A stretch of 64,000 nt of DNA from Lepidurus packardi (Eukaryota; Arthropoda; Branchiopoda; Notostraca; Triopsidae), in contig JAKZAN010000104.1 in assembly GCA_023053545.1 (NCBI GenBank), positions 39,586 to 103,585 on the forward strand, given 5' to 3'. This document shows, piece by piece, positions 1 through 10,197 of this stretch (the first letter of the stretch is position 1; every line of letters starts with the position of its first letter). The translations under genes were made by a program, and so were the position numbers. A model generated the notes under the pieces. The model did no database searches. It worked only from the letters and a program-made list of their open reading frames with translations, and was not told the DNA's origin.

Positions 1-1305
1 CAGCAAGTCTAAATGCTTGTCTCTGATCTTTTTGACAATCTTCCCGATAACTTCACTTAGCTTTTCATTGAGCTCCAATCTCACTTCATCCCTCTTTACT
101 AGATTTTTGTCCAATTCCTGTATCCTTTCTTCAGGTTTCATAACTCCCGATTTTAGAAGGTATCTCTTAACCTCAGACAAGTCGAGGCTACCATTCTTAT
201 CCTTGTCGATGTGGATGAAGAGATACGAAGTCTCACATTTATCCACTGAAGAATCAAGCTGGGATATAAATTCATGGAACTCTTACAACCCCCATCTGTG
301 ATTGTGAGCGACACTTTCAAAGAACTGCTAGACGTCGATGTTGTTGGAGCTTATGTGAAGTCGAAGCTGGTTGAGCAACTCCTTGGCTCTGTACTCCAGT
401 CTTTTATTTTTATCGAGTTATCCTGCAAAAACACCTCCGAATATCTTGTGTTCGAACACTTCATCCAGCTGAACCTCTCTTATTCTCTGATCCTCAGACA
501 TCCCTGAACGAAGTCCTGTAGCTATGCTGATACTTTGAGATGGGCAAATTAGATGGGTGAGGTCATCACAAGGAGTGTGAGTTATTCTATGCTTTTGGCA
601 GTCCATGGATGTGTTCCATATATCAGCTAAGATATTATTGAATTTTGATTAGAATTTAGATATTTACCTCGTAGCATACGCATCCGAGAGCCCAAATATC
701 GCTCTTAGAAGTGTATTTGACTTGGTTTAATTGCTGGGGGGACATGTAACTCGGGGAACCAACCATGGTCGTGTTCATCTGGTCCTTACTCTCCAGGATC
801 TTGCTGAACCCGAAGTCAGCCAGCTTGAATACCCCATCATCTATCAGAATATTCTCGGGTTTTAGATCCCGATGAATCACCCCATACCTCACAAGTTCAA
901 GGAATCCTCTACATAGCTGCTTCATAATATCTACCACTCGCTCCTCTGTGAACTACTTGACTTCCTCCATCATTTACCTGAGGCTCCCTCCTTTACATAG
1001 TTCCTGGATTATGTAGTAGCTATTTGCAGTCTCAATCACGTCAATTAGGCGAACGATATTGACGGAGCGTAAGGTCCTCATGACCTTGATCTCGAGGAAG
1101 AAACTGTTGCGAAGATATTGGTTTCCCTATACTGAATTGGTTTAGGAATACGTCTGTTTTTTAGGAGGTGTTTGACAGCCACGTGCTGACCAGTAGTCTG
1201 ATCCACCGCAGGATAAACAGTGCTGAAAGAGCCACTGCCGAGTTGTTGGGAAATATCGACCACGAAGTTGGCGATAACTTTCTTTTTGAGGGTATGAGGA
1301 TGCAT
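1..1305 (-). CDS. ULK/ATG1-like Ser/Thr kinase with C-terminal EF-hand (3' end outside window)
   Basis: Protein kinase cut off by the left edge of the window. Seen in order: a glycine loop (LGSGSFSTVYPAV), the catalytic lysine in VAVKH, VIHRDLKPENIL, LADFGFSK, GSPSYMSPQQL and DIWALGCVCYE, then (E)LIYGTHPW. The GSPxYMSPQ activation segment and PWTAKSIEQL tail resemble ULK/ATG1 kinases. After the catalytic domain comes a canonical EF-hand loop (DKDKNGSLDLSE), which suggests calcium binding. I infer introns at 1104-1132 (29 nt) and 627-667 (41 nt). Near 465 the frame breaks: the upstream frame gives ...QERFSW and the frame needed for DEVFEHKIF is shifted by -1. No GT..AG intron repairs this without deleting conserved residues. 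The start is the ATG at 1303-1305, just before KKKVIANFVVDIS. In-frame TAA/TAG read as Gln. Confidence 0.8.
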
Positions 1306-1580
1306 CTAATAAAAAAAAAAAATAGAGATAATTTTGGTTGGAATAAAAATTAGTATTTTCTATAGTTCTGGATAAAACTGATGACCTTGGGGAGGAACTA
1401 GAAAGACAGCTAGACATAGACTCAACAGTGATAAAAACAATAATTATTGGTAATGATTAGATATTCATAGTTGTGTCAAGACCGTTGGTATTCCCTTACC
1501 GCGAGTTCATGCTAATATTTTGAAATACTCCAGCATTTATAACGTAGCCTCCCATCCAGCCAACATCCCAAGTCTCATCA

Positions 1581-2315
1581 TCAGAAATCAGTGTTGACTT
1601 TCCTGTATTTACTCCTAGTCTCCTTCACGAACCCCTTCACTTCGTCCAGGAAGCTTTAGTTACTCACTATCGACGCATCGCTGTTCTCAACCTGTCTGCT
1701 AACCATATATAGCTGTTCTTTCAGGGCTTTATATTTGGCGTCTTTGCGTACATATCGTGCCTTCAAAGACTCCAGCTCCTCGTACAACTCAGTATTGGCA
1801 GACACTAGACTAGGCGGAATCGAGGTGCTAGTCGCTGCGGCATAGCGAATAGGGCTGGACGTGTTGGAGCCAGACAGTGCAGTTTTAAGGTGCTGAACCT
1901 CTGCGTTTTTTCTCTCGATTTCGGCAATATAATTTTTATTGTACTCCACGACATTCTTGATACTGCTTTAGATTTCGCTTTTCGCGGCGATTAGCTCTCT
2001 GATTTGCTGGTCCTTCTTGCCCACGACCCTTTCCAAGTACGATATATGCTAGTCTTTCTTGCTATTCTGCTATTTCAGCCGGCAGTTCTCGAGCAGGACC
2101 TGGTCCAAGTATCTCCTCAGGTAGTGGAGAGTCACTTGGGGGTTCGAGTGCTCGAAAACTAGTTCCTACTGGGTCTGCGCAGAAGAGTCACTATTATTTT
2201 GGGATTCGCAGAGGACAGCCCAGGGATCTATGGGCTGTTTGACGTTACGATGGTTTAGTTGTGCTGCAGACTTTAGAGGTGCGCTATTTGCAAGTGTTTG
2301 CTATGACCTGAGCAT
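1581..2315 (-). CDS. Coiled-coil protein, 244 aa, function unknown
   Basis: Single open frame from ATG at 2313-2315 to TGA when TAA/TAG are read as Gln, with no intron. The N-terminal third is polar and low in complexity. From about residue 75 it becomes heptad-rich (QVTLHYLRRYLDQVLLEN, YLERVVGKKDQQIREL), with a Ser/Thr-rich break and then a second coil (ELYEELESLKARYVRKDAKY). No catalytic motif is visible. It lies downstream of the zinc-finger gene on the same strand and just upstream of the ULK-like kinase. I do not recognise a family. Cytoskeletal or basal-body scaffolding is only a guess from the coiled coil. Confidence 0.65.
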
Positions 2316-2595
2316 GAGATATGGTTTTAGTGTGGTGTTTTTTGATGGCTTGGTGAAATGACGAAGAGAGCTGTAAAAGAATCGAGAAGAGAGAGATCTA
2401 TATATGAAAAAAGATTAGATTTATATTGATATATTTTGTAATATGTACATTGTCCTTATTTTAAATTAGTTAAAAGTTTGGAGTCCGTTTATTTCAAGGT
2501 GGGAACATTATATATGTACCCAAATGGGATTGGTGATAGCCATGGAAAATAGAGAAAACACGACTATTACTCGGATGTCCAACACCATCATCACT

Positions 2596-3678
2596 TCAGA
2601 AGTACTCCCGCACTGCGATGTCCTTGAACGTGTTCAGATCCACATACCGATGTCTTTTGAAGGCCTACTAGAAACTAGCCTTCGGGATACTCTTCAGACA
2701 CTCTTTGATATCCAGCCAGGCCTCGAAAAAGATCTTCTTCTTCTGAATCGCATAGTTGTTCCTCGACTTACGCCCTACTATCGGTTCTTTGTCCTCGGCA
2801 TCTTCCTCCTTCCACTTTCTCTCGCAGCATGGGCATACATCTCCCTATGGCCTATTAACCTTGTCCTATTGCATAATTGGGGTTCCCAAGACTTCTCTGT
2901 CTACATGGTGGCTGGCGGCACAGAATCTGAATGGAGAACCCACCCCACTACTTTTGGCAGGCTTTGGTGCGATTTTGACTGATTCCACCATTCTATTCTG
3001 ATTTTCTATTTCCGCATTGGGTTGAGCTGGTAGCGATTAGCATTCGATTTCTGCATTGTGATCTTTATTAATAGCAGGAGTCGTACAACTAAAGAATGAA
3101 GCCAAAGAAGAACTCTCGTTTTTTCTGGTGATTCTTCTTCGAGAACCGCGAGTCGGGACATCTTCTTCTTCCTCATGAGGGGATGACTTAAAAATCCGGA
3201 TCTTTGGCTCATTCGTTGCTTCTATTCTAGTCTCCGAAATCCGCATCACCTCATAGTTTACTTTGTTACCTTCATCTGTCTCATCATCAAGAAATACATC
3301 TGCAGTCGGACATACCTTGGGACCTCCTTGGTAAAAACTCAGATCTATAGGTTTCATAGGCAGGGCAATCTCATAGCAGTCAATGTCAGTAGTAACGAAG
3401 GAAAACGGCACGATCCTTTTGGGTCGATTATACTTAAATACGGGAGGAACCACAGTGATGAGTGACTTGGGCGAGGCAGTGGGGTGAGGAGTGATATTGA
3501 GTTGCTGGTCGATAGTGCGTTTGGAACAGTTGACATGGGACTTGATGAGGTTGACATGGATGTAGTCTCCACAGTTGAGGCACTTGACGTGGTTGCTAGG
3601 TATGAGGTTGGGGATGGGTTTGTGCTAGAATTGGGAGGCACGGTCGACGCGGCCTGAGAAGTTCTGTTCGCTGTACAT
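2596..3678 (-). CDS. C2HC-type zinc-finger protein, 360 aa
   Basis: Continuous frame from ATG (3676-3678) to TGA. Near residue 33 there is CLNCGDYIHVNLIKSHVNC, a CxxC..H..C arrangement typical of a small C2HC zinc finger, followed by a basic stretch. Near residue 290 a second cysteine group (VCPCCERKW) lies next to a helical region with KKKIFFEAWLDIKECLKS. The middle part is acidic and then Arg/Ser-rich (EEEEDVPTRGSRRRITRK). This suggests a zinc-binding adaptor or nucleic-acid-associated protein, but no enzyme motif is visible and the family is not certain. The 152-codon plus-strand frame across 2524-2982 is its antisense shadow. Confidence 0.7.
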
Positions 3679-4619
3679 GGTCTGAGTGAGAAATCTAGAA
3701 GTATATGATAATATTCTATTCTGGCAAAAAAAGACTAGAAGCAAAAAGAATTGAGCCCAGAAATAATTTGGAAGCTTAAAAGATGGGGGAAGATTAGCAC
3801 ATACGTTCGATTATGCTAAACAACTCATGGTCACCTGATATATCTCAGGCAGCCTATGATTGTCAAATATGACTACTCCTTCTTATCCTTCTATTCTTAA
3901 GGTTTGTGCCGCGAACCGTGAACACCGACGCCTAAAGATATATTTCTACACAAATAGGGAAACTGCCCGCAGAGATTATTAGCAGACTACACTTTTCTTT
4001 TGAAAACAAAATCATAAAAGAGTAAAGGTGGAGGCGAAGGATATTGACCATTTGTTATTTACAAATCCCACACACAGGGGTTGGGGTTGGGGTTCAGCTA
4101 TGGGGTTTGAATTCAGATCGACGCTTGGCCACATCTCCAGGTATGGGGTTGGGGTTGGGCTTGCTCTTGGGGTAAAAGTTGGGAATGGGTCAATGTTTCT
4201 CTTAGCCTTGGGGTTTAATATGCATGCACAACCAAGATGCAGGATCATGCATGTTCATGCCCACTTTACCATTCATAGTTTGTAGATTAGAGGTCGGATC
4301 ATATAGAATCACTGTGTGAGTGGTTCACGAGTATTTCTCGATAGTGATAGAGAATCCTTCCAAATGTTCAGATCAAGGGAGGTATGGGATCAGGCTGGAA
4401 ATAGATTTTTCGGGTTTCTACTTCCCACTCTCAATAATATAACTGAAGAAAGAAATCCAAGATTTAAACAGTTTATCTGCTTATTCTACTCCTTGGGTTC
4501 ATAGTATTCGACCCCCCATCAGTATTCTTCATAACCCTCGAAACTAAACATGTGAAGCACATCCTTAAAAAAGCTGTTTAAATATACGTGAAATCGAATA
4601 GCATACACTATCTTCACTA
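3679..4619. other. Long intergenic region with telomere-like repeats
   Basis: No frame here looks like protein in any reading under the ciliate code. It lies between the 5' end of the zinc-finger gene and the 3' end of the eL18 gene, both on the minus strand. Its notable content is two short blocks of G4T2 repeat (separate entry) and several extra GGGGT-rich stretches up to about 4215. Confidence 0.6.
4077..4159 (+). repeat. Interstitial G4T2 telomere-like repeats
   Basis: Positions 4077-4094 are exactly three GGGGTT units, and 4145-4159 are two and a half more (GGGGTTGGGGTTGGG). They are separated by about 50 bases that also contain GGGGTTT. The repeat unit and orientation match the terminal telomere at the right end of the window. 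Candidate explanations are a former or alternative telomere-addition site, a chromosome-joining scar, or a chance G-rich tract. Confidence 0.75.
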
Positions 4620-5156
4620 TCATCTTCTGCCTCTCGCACGTTCGAACTTCCTGCCCTCTGCTCTGACTCTGGGGGCGCTGTGAGATCCCTTCTGTCCGGG
4701 GAACAGACCGAAATGCCTCTTGGCTTCTCTGTCTCTGGGGCCTCTAAGCAGCAACACACCCTTGCCAGTGGGGGCCTTCTGGGCCAACTGGTCAAAGGTC
4801 ATGCACTCGCCCTTGTTAGCGACAATGCGCTGTCTGGCAGAGTTGGTGAATCTCAGAGCGCAGACCTTGAGGCCCTGGGGGACGTTGAGGAGTCTGACAT
4901 CATCAGTGACGGTGCCGACAAGAGCAACGATCTGGTTTTCTTTGATGTGCTTGGAGATGCGGGAGAGGGAGATAGGGTAGCGATTAAGGCAGGACTGGTT
5001 GAGTCTCTTGTGGATGACGCGGTTAAAGGCGGAGTCAGTTCTGCGGGAGAGGAAGGCATAGAGCTTGATGAGGAGCTTGAGGTAAGCATTGGTGGACTTG
5101 GTTTTTCTAAGACCGCGGTTGGGGATGCGGCCGCCTCTGATGAGATCGATACCCAT
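4620..5156 (-). CDS. RPL18: 60S ribosomal protein eL18
   Basis: A 178-residue intronless frame from ATG to TGA with the full eL18 pattern: [15 protein letters not shown] at the N-terminus, [67 protein letters not shown], a Gly-Lys-Gly loop followed by [16 protein letters not shown], and a basic C-terminus. The length matches the family (about 180-190). It is a structural component of the large ribosomal subunit. This gene has no internal TAA/TAG codons, as is common for highly expressed ciliate genes. The 165-codon plus-strand frame over the same bases is its antisense shadow. Confidence 0.97.
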   Translation of the reverse strand: MGIDLIRGGRIPNRGLRKTKSTNAYLKLLIKLYAFLSRRTDSAFNRVIHKRLNQSCLNRYPISLSRISKHIKENQIVALVGTVTDDVRLLNVPQGLKVCALRFTNSARQRIVANKGECMTFDQLAQKAPTGKGVLLLRGPRDREAKRHFGLFPGQKGSHSAPRVRAEGRKFERARGRR

Positions 5157-5304
5157 GTTGTTGTGACTATTTTGTGATCAAGAATAAATGTATTTTTTAA
5201 TTATTATTAAAAATAATATCGCCTCCCTCTTTTTGGAACACTGATTAACGTTTCTCCTAAATTACTCACATACTTCCCTGCGAACCCAATAATCTACCCC
5301 CATC

Positions 5305-5965
5305 ATGCAGCAGGTACCCTCCCAGAATCTGTCCACGCGTGACGTCGCCAACTGCCTCAGCCAGTTCGACATCCTCCTCGCCTACTCTGACCCCCCAGTT
5401 GCTGCGTCTCGCCAAACATACCACTATGCTCAAGTTCAAGCCTGCCTCCATCTTTTATAAGCAGAAAGACCCCTCCGATGCAGTATTTTTCCTGCTCGCT
5501 GGAATCGTAGACCTCTACCAATACTTTAATGGCACGGTCCCCTATACCTCTGTTTCGACCCTCTCCATCAAAGACCATATAGACCTCAAGAAAGCATCAC
5601 TCAATTAAATAAAACTGTACCAAAGACTCAAGTCTACGGTCGATAAAAAACACGTCGTCAATGACCAGAAGCAACTTATGTCTCGAATATAGAGTGGGTG
5701 TGTCTTCGGAGCTGACAAGGAGGAAGGACGAGAGACGCGGAGGTTGGAGGCTAGAGCAGCCACCTAAGGGTTATGTCTAAGAATCCCTCAGCAGGTGTTC
5801 GAAGACATTAGGAACGGGGTGGACGAGAAGCAAGTGGTTTAGGAAGAGTCGGATTTCGTGAAGATGATGAACGAGTAGATCCGGATGCTGGACGAGGAGA
5901 AGAAATAGCTGTTGTAGTTCATAGCTCGAAGCAAGGCCAAGCGAAGACCCAAACTATACAAGTGA
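5305..5965 (+). CDS. Cyclic-nucleotide-binding-domain protein with apparent frame break
   Basis: From ATG 5305 the frame gives CLSQFDILLAYSDP. After the six-C tract at 5391-5396 the sense continues one base later as LLRLAKHTTMLKFKPASIF, then DAVFFLLAGIVDLYQYFNG and CVFGADKEEG..TRRLEARAATQGLCLRI, ending at TGA 5963-5965. The order (helix, strand-rich core, FG-x-D phosphate-binding-like element, Arg-rich strand) is that of a cNMP-binding domain as in PKA regulatory subunits, although key phosphate-cassette residues are degenerate. About 220 residues. Two readings fit the break: one extra C in the tract, or a 22-nt GT..AG intron (about 5340-5361) that would remove the QFDILL helix. The first keeps more family-like sequence. 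Confidence 0.65.
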
Positions 5966-6141
5966 ATAAAAAATGCAGGATCATGCTGATAATGATATCT
6001 GATAAACGTACACCCATGCTAGTTATCTATTTCTTTGGCGTCAGACGGAGTATCTACATATTTTGAAAAATATATTTAAAAACCAAGCATAAAACAATAG
6101 AACTGCAGAGAAAAGAACCACTGTACTAGCAATCTGACCAA

Positions 6142-8381
6142 ATGATCGTCAACAGCCTTAAATAACGACCCAAAAGCAAGACACGCAGGAATTAACGTGC
6201 AGACAGAGCAGAAAGCAACCAGAAGGTCTCACTCTCCATCGCATCCAAACTGTCTCCCAAAGAGGAAGAAGTCACACATAGCAATGCTCCTCTTTTGGCC
6301 CCGCGCAGAGCTACCACCGTAGAAAAAAAGACCAAGAAGAAGCCCACCAAGAAGAAGCAGAAAGAAGAGGAAAGACGCAGACTGGACGAAGAGGAAAATA
6401 GAATCGCAGAACAAGAAGAACTCAGGAGGCAAGAGCTTGAGTTGCAGCGAGTCTAGCAGCTCAAGAAACTGACTAAAGAGGAGACGGAGAGACTAGAGAA
6501 AGAGTTTCCTGAGTATTATGAAAGGTGCAAGCAGCTAGAAAGCCTGACCATGCAGTCCCTCCGCAAAGAGTAGTAGCTGCGAGAATGGCAACGCTATGTG
6601 TCTGATGCCGAGATGATCGACGTGGATAACGAAAAGGATATCTCGGGAATACTCTCAAACATGCAGGAAAACATACATCCAAGCTTCGACAACGAAGAAC
6701 TAGCACGGTGGCTGGACTTCCTCCAACGCATCCTGACAGTCCTGGCAGAAAAACGCGATGAAGCCCTGGCATCGAACGACCACGAGAAGATTTACTACTA
6801 TAGCACCCACTCCTCAACTTTGCTGCAGAGTATCCGGGAGAAACTGGAGGAAACAGTCAGATATAACGTCGACGAGTTCGACAAGGTCCTGGGCATCAAG
6901 AACAAAGAACGTAAGCCATATACAAAATAACGACTTATCATCAATTTATAAGCACTTAGTCCGCGAAAAGATGTGTCCCACGCTGTCGCTGGAGAACTAA
7001 AGAACCATTGGCGAAATAGTGTTTAAGAAGAGCGAGGAGAGGTTCAAGTATGAGGTCTACAGACCAATCCTCAATCTAGAGCATACCAAGTTCAGCATAT
7101 GGTTCAATCTGATTAAAGTAGGGGTACAGACCCAAACTACTCGCATTTCCTCGTCAGAAAGTGGAAGGCAAGGAACGCGAGGAGGGTTCGAACGTGTAGA
7201 TCGAGGTGCCCCGTCAATTTATCCAGAACTACTCGATTTTGACATGTCTGCGGACAATCAACAACTCTTACTCGAGTCCCAAATCTATTCTATTACCAAT
7301 CGGGGAGACTATAGAGATCAGCGTCTATCCATTCTTCCCTTTGCCCAGAGTTAACGCCAAGTTCATGCTAAAAAAGATAACCGAAGTTTAAAAGGAGGAA
7401 ACAGGCGTCAAGACCAAACCAATCCTGAAGAAGCTCAACTACGAACCTAAAGATCCCAATTAGAAGATAGCACTCAGAATTAGCTTGCCTAAGGCTAAGG
7501 ACATGTACCTTGACAAGGATCTGACGGTGGCTACTTTTACGCAGGACCAGGGCTGGAACACTGCACACATTTCTGATGTGAAAGTCAACATCCGCGAGAA
7601 CTGCATCTAGTTCAATTCCAACCGAATGCTGCCGATGAGTCTCGCCCTGCCTGTAGATGTAGATGCTCCTTATAAATCTTTCTTCCTGAGGTGCGTGGCC
7701 AGCGAGGGAGCACTCCTTGATCTCGAAAGTAATCTCATTCATTTTGACATCTTCTTCCCTTTTATCCCACCTGTAGCCAAGAGATTTAGTTTCCAATTCG
7801 AAATCGGCAAGGACTATGTCAAGCTAGTCTCGATTAACACAAATGCTCCCTGCCTCCAGAACATCATTAATGTACCCATGGGTTCGGCACAGCTCCTGTC
7901 AGCACTATCTGCCAGAGGCATACTAATTAAGCTGTCAGATGATCAGGTCCGGAAGGTTAATGGAGCTAAAAGCATCGACTCTGAGAACAAGCTCGTCGAA
8001 GATCTTGGCTTCACCATAACGAGCTTTGCTTTCAAGACGAGTCCTTTGAACCGCTCTGCCCCTTCCACAGAAATCGTGGTACAATCGAAGGTACAGACGG
8101 ACTTCGAAAGCAGAGACATCCCAGACGACCAACACCCTTGGTATCATTTACAGTTCAACATGAACAAGTGCGGTCTTCTGGACAAGAAGCTGAAGTAGTT
8201 CCGAGAGGAGTACCTGGGGGGAACAGTAACACACATCAATATGGAGAGACTGGTGAAAGAGAGCGGGAAAGTGTTCAACGAGTAGTAAATGTCACACCGG
8301 GCCTAATGGGCCAAGGCATACCCAGTGTTCATCCAGAACGTGAAGAAGTTCGTGCGGCAGATCAGAATATTCTGCGTGTGA
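6142..8381 (+). CDS. DNAI7: DNAI7/CASC1-like axonemal protein, 718 aa
   Basis: N-terminus is Lys-rich (VEKKTKKKPTKKKQKEEE), followed by a long Glu/Arg helix (RRRLDEEENRIAEQEELRR) and LREWQRYVSDAEMIDVDNEKDI, the layout of DNAI7 (formerly CASC1), a dynein-associated axonemal protein. The C-terminal half has repeated beta-domain blocks (GETIEISVYPFFPLPRVNAK; KRFSFQFEIGKDYVKLV; GFTITSFAFKTSPLNR). Two introns restore one frame: 6911-6959 (49 nt) and 7124-7157 (34 nt). The length of 718 aa matches the roughly 720 aa of the animal protein. Expected role: inner dynein arm assembly or attachment in cilia. Identification is by layout and motif memory, not alignment. TAA/TAG occur in frame many times. 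Confidence 0.65.
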
Positions 8382-8555
8382 GACTATAATGATCCGACCA
8401 ATATAATCAAAGCAGGGACTGTATATGAAGCAGGTAATCATCCAAGTAATGTATTAAGTAAATGCATCATCAGGAGAATAATAGCTAACGGCTCTCAATA
8501 AAAAATAAATCTTAATTTTAAGTTTTTAACTCCTTCTCCTTACACTTAGTTCACT

Positions 8556-10082
8556 ATGTCAACAGCAGAGAGAAGAGTGCAGGTATGCGCAGTGTGCGAC
8601 TGCCATTCCCAGACAGTCGTCAACCTCAGCTGTGGCCACAGGATCTGCTTCAACTGCATCCAGCAAATAGAACTCTCAGCCAGCAAGTACCCTCCCCATA
8701 TCTTATGCAATGTCCTACATCGCCCATTCTTTCTCCTTTTGACCTTTTTCATAAATATCTCTCGATCTGTTTACTAAAGCTGTCTAGTGTGCAACCAGGA
8801 CGCCCCTCGCAAGAATAGGACCGACATCAGTCCTCAGCACGAGTCCCAGTTCCAATTCTCCGAGCCCAAGACTCTCAAATAAAAAATCATGCATCGGGTT
8901 CGCGAACCGAGTACCTCCCACAAGATGAGCGAAGTCTCTCCCAACAAAAGCAATATCGCATCTCGACAGGATTCCCAGCGCAAGATATCGATGATGCTCC
9001 CTCCCCGCCATCAGAACTCATCGCTCTCCCAGCAAAATAACAATACCAACCCAAACAAATCCACCGAAGAGGGACACATCCACTGTCGGGACCACGGCGA
9101 ACCTCTGATCATGTTCGGAGAGAAGAACAAGGATTTCTACTGTGCACAGTGTCTCTACTACAAAAACCAGGGAGTCCGAAACGCACATATCATTCCTATC
9201 AAGTATGCCTTCGAACAACTCGTCCGCGAAAATAAACTCAATCGTGAAGAGTCCCGTATCGATCTGGAACGCATCGATTCTGCTATCAAGACTTGTCACT
9301 CCAACAAGCAACTCTTCGAATCTGCGCGTATACAGTATGCCGAGCTAATCAAAAATGAGTTTGACTAGATACGCAAGATCATCAATCAGCGACAGAGGCA
9401 GGTTGAAGAAACCCTGTATTCGCTTCTGGACACGCGTGTCTCAGAGTATGAGAAAGTTGTTGATGACCTGTAATTCCTAAGGATGAGCATAAGGGAGTAC
9501 CGCTAGTTTAACAACAAAGAAAACACTAACCTCAACGCTACGGTCTACTTGTACTCTGCCTATAAAGTCCTTAAGAAGACTATGAAAACCCTGGATCTTA
9601 GCTATCCCGCCTATTCCTCAAATGATATGTTGCTCTGCGACTTTGACTCCCGCAAGGTCATATCTGCTCTCTCTGAGTATGGCAGGTTCCGTACCGATCT
9701 ACCCCTCAAATCAGAACCTAAGCAACAGCGTAGGATGGGATCGGCTTAGCGATCTAAGAAGAACTCCAGCCACCAGATGCAGTCCATTCAGTAGGAGCTA
9801 GAGGTGTCAATGTTTCCAGGCAAAGGTAATGATAATTTAACTGGTCGACACCTGAGCGACTCCGCCCAGATCCTCAAGGCAACTCCTCCAAAACCCAAGA
9901 GAACCCCTCAGAAATAGACTAGCGCGAGCGCAGGCATCCCCAGTCATAAAGGGTCTTTGACAGAAAGCAAACCCGGCCGGAAACCACAATTTTCGTTGAG
10001 CACGAACCTGTATGAGGCTTCTGAAAAGAATCTATACGAGAGACTATTGAACGAGAAGTTCAACAGCAAGTTCAAAGTATGA
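8556..10082 (+). CDS. TRIM-like RING/B-box/coiled-coil protein, 477 aa
   Basis: N-terminal RING finger: CAVC, then CGHRICFNCI and, after an intron at 8687-8779 (93 nt, phase 2), CLVCNQDAP, giving the C3HC4 ladder. A B-box-like zinc module follows (HCRDHGEPLIM..DFYCAQCLYY..HIIPI), then a helical coiled coil (RIDLERIDSAIKTCHSNKQL; IRKIINQRQRQVEETLYSLL). This RING, B-box, coiled-coil order is the tripartite-motif architecture of ubiquitin E3 ligases. The C-terminal 150 residues are basic and Ser/Pro/Gln-rich with no SPRY or other TRIM C-terminal domain. Predicted E3 ubiquitin ligase; the substrate is unknown. Start is the ATG 8 codons before the RING. Confidence 0.85.
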
Positions 10083-10197
10083 TGATTTGGGATGAGAGAG
10101 GCTACTTTTTGTGTGTGTGTTTTTTACTACATTGAAATCCATGAATAACATCAGTATTGTCTAAAACTGGAGAGCTAAACCCAGATAAACATAATGA

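Noticed and set aside
1078-1140. A AAA AAC slippery heptamer at CTAAAAAAC (about 1157-1165) as a programmed -1 frameshift in the kinase
   Set aside because: The frame change there is explained by a 29-nt GT..AG intron at 1104-1132, and another 29-nt intron elsewhere shows this size is used.
2524-2982. 152-codon frame on the plus strand
   Set aside because: It is antisense to the zinc-finger gene, which has cysteine motifs and a longer frame on the minus strand.
3037-3453. Two separate short minus-strand genes
   Set aside because: The breaks are TAG codons read as Gln; together they form one 360-aa protein.
4077-4160. Telomerase RNA template on the minus strand
   Set aside because: The complement resembles a C4A2 template, but three repeats are longer than a normal 1.5-repeat template, there are two blocks, and no supporting RNA features were seen.
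4680-5177. 165-codon frame on the plus strand over eL18
   Set aside because: Antisense shadow of a ribosomal protein gene; eL18 identity on the minus strand is clear.
7100-7330. Apparent multiple frameshifts in the DNAI7-like gene
   Set aside because: A 34-nt intron at 7124-7157 and continuation in one frame (NYSILTCL..GETIEISVYPFFPL) explain the sequence without any frameshift; the other frame is a shadow.
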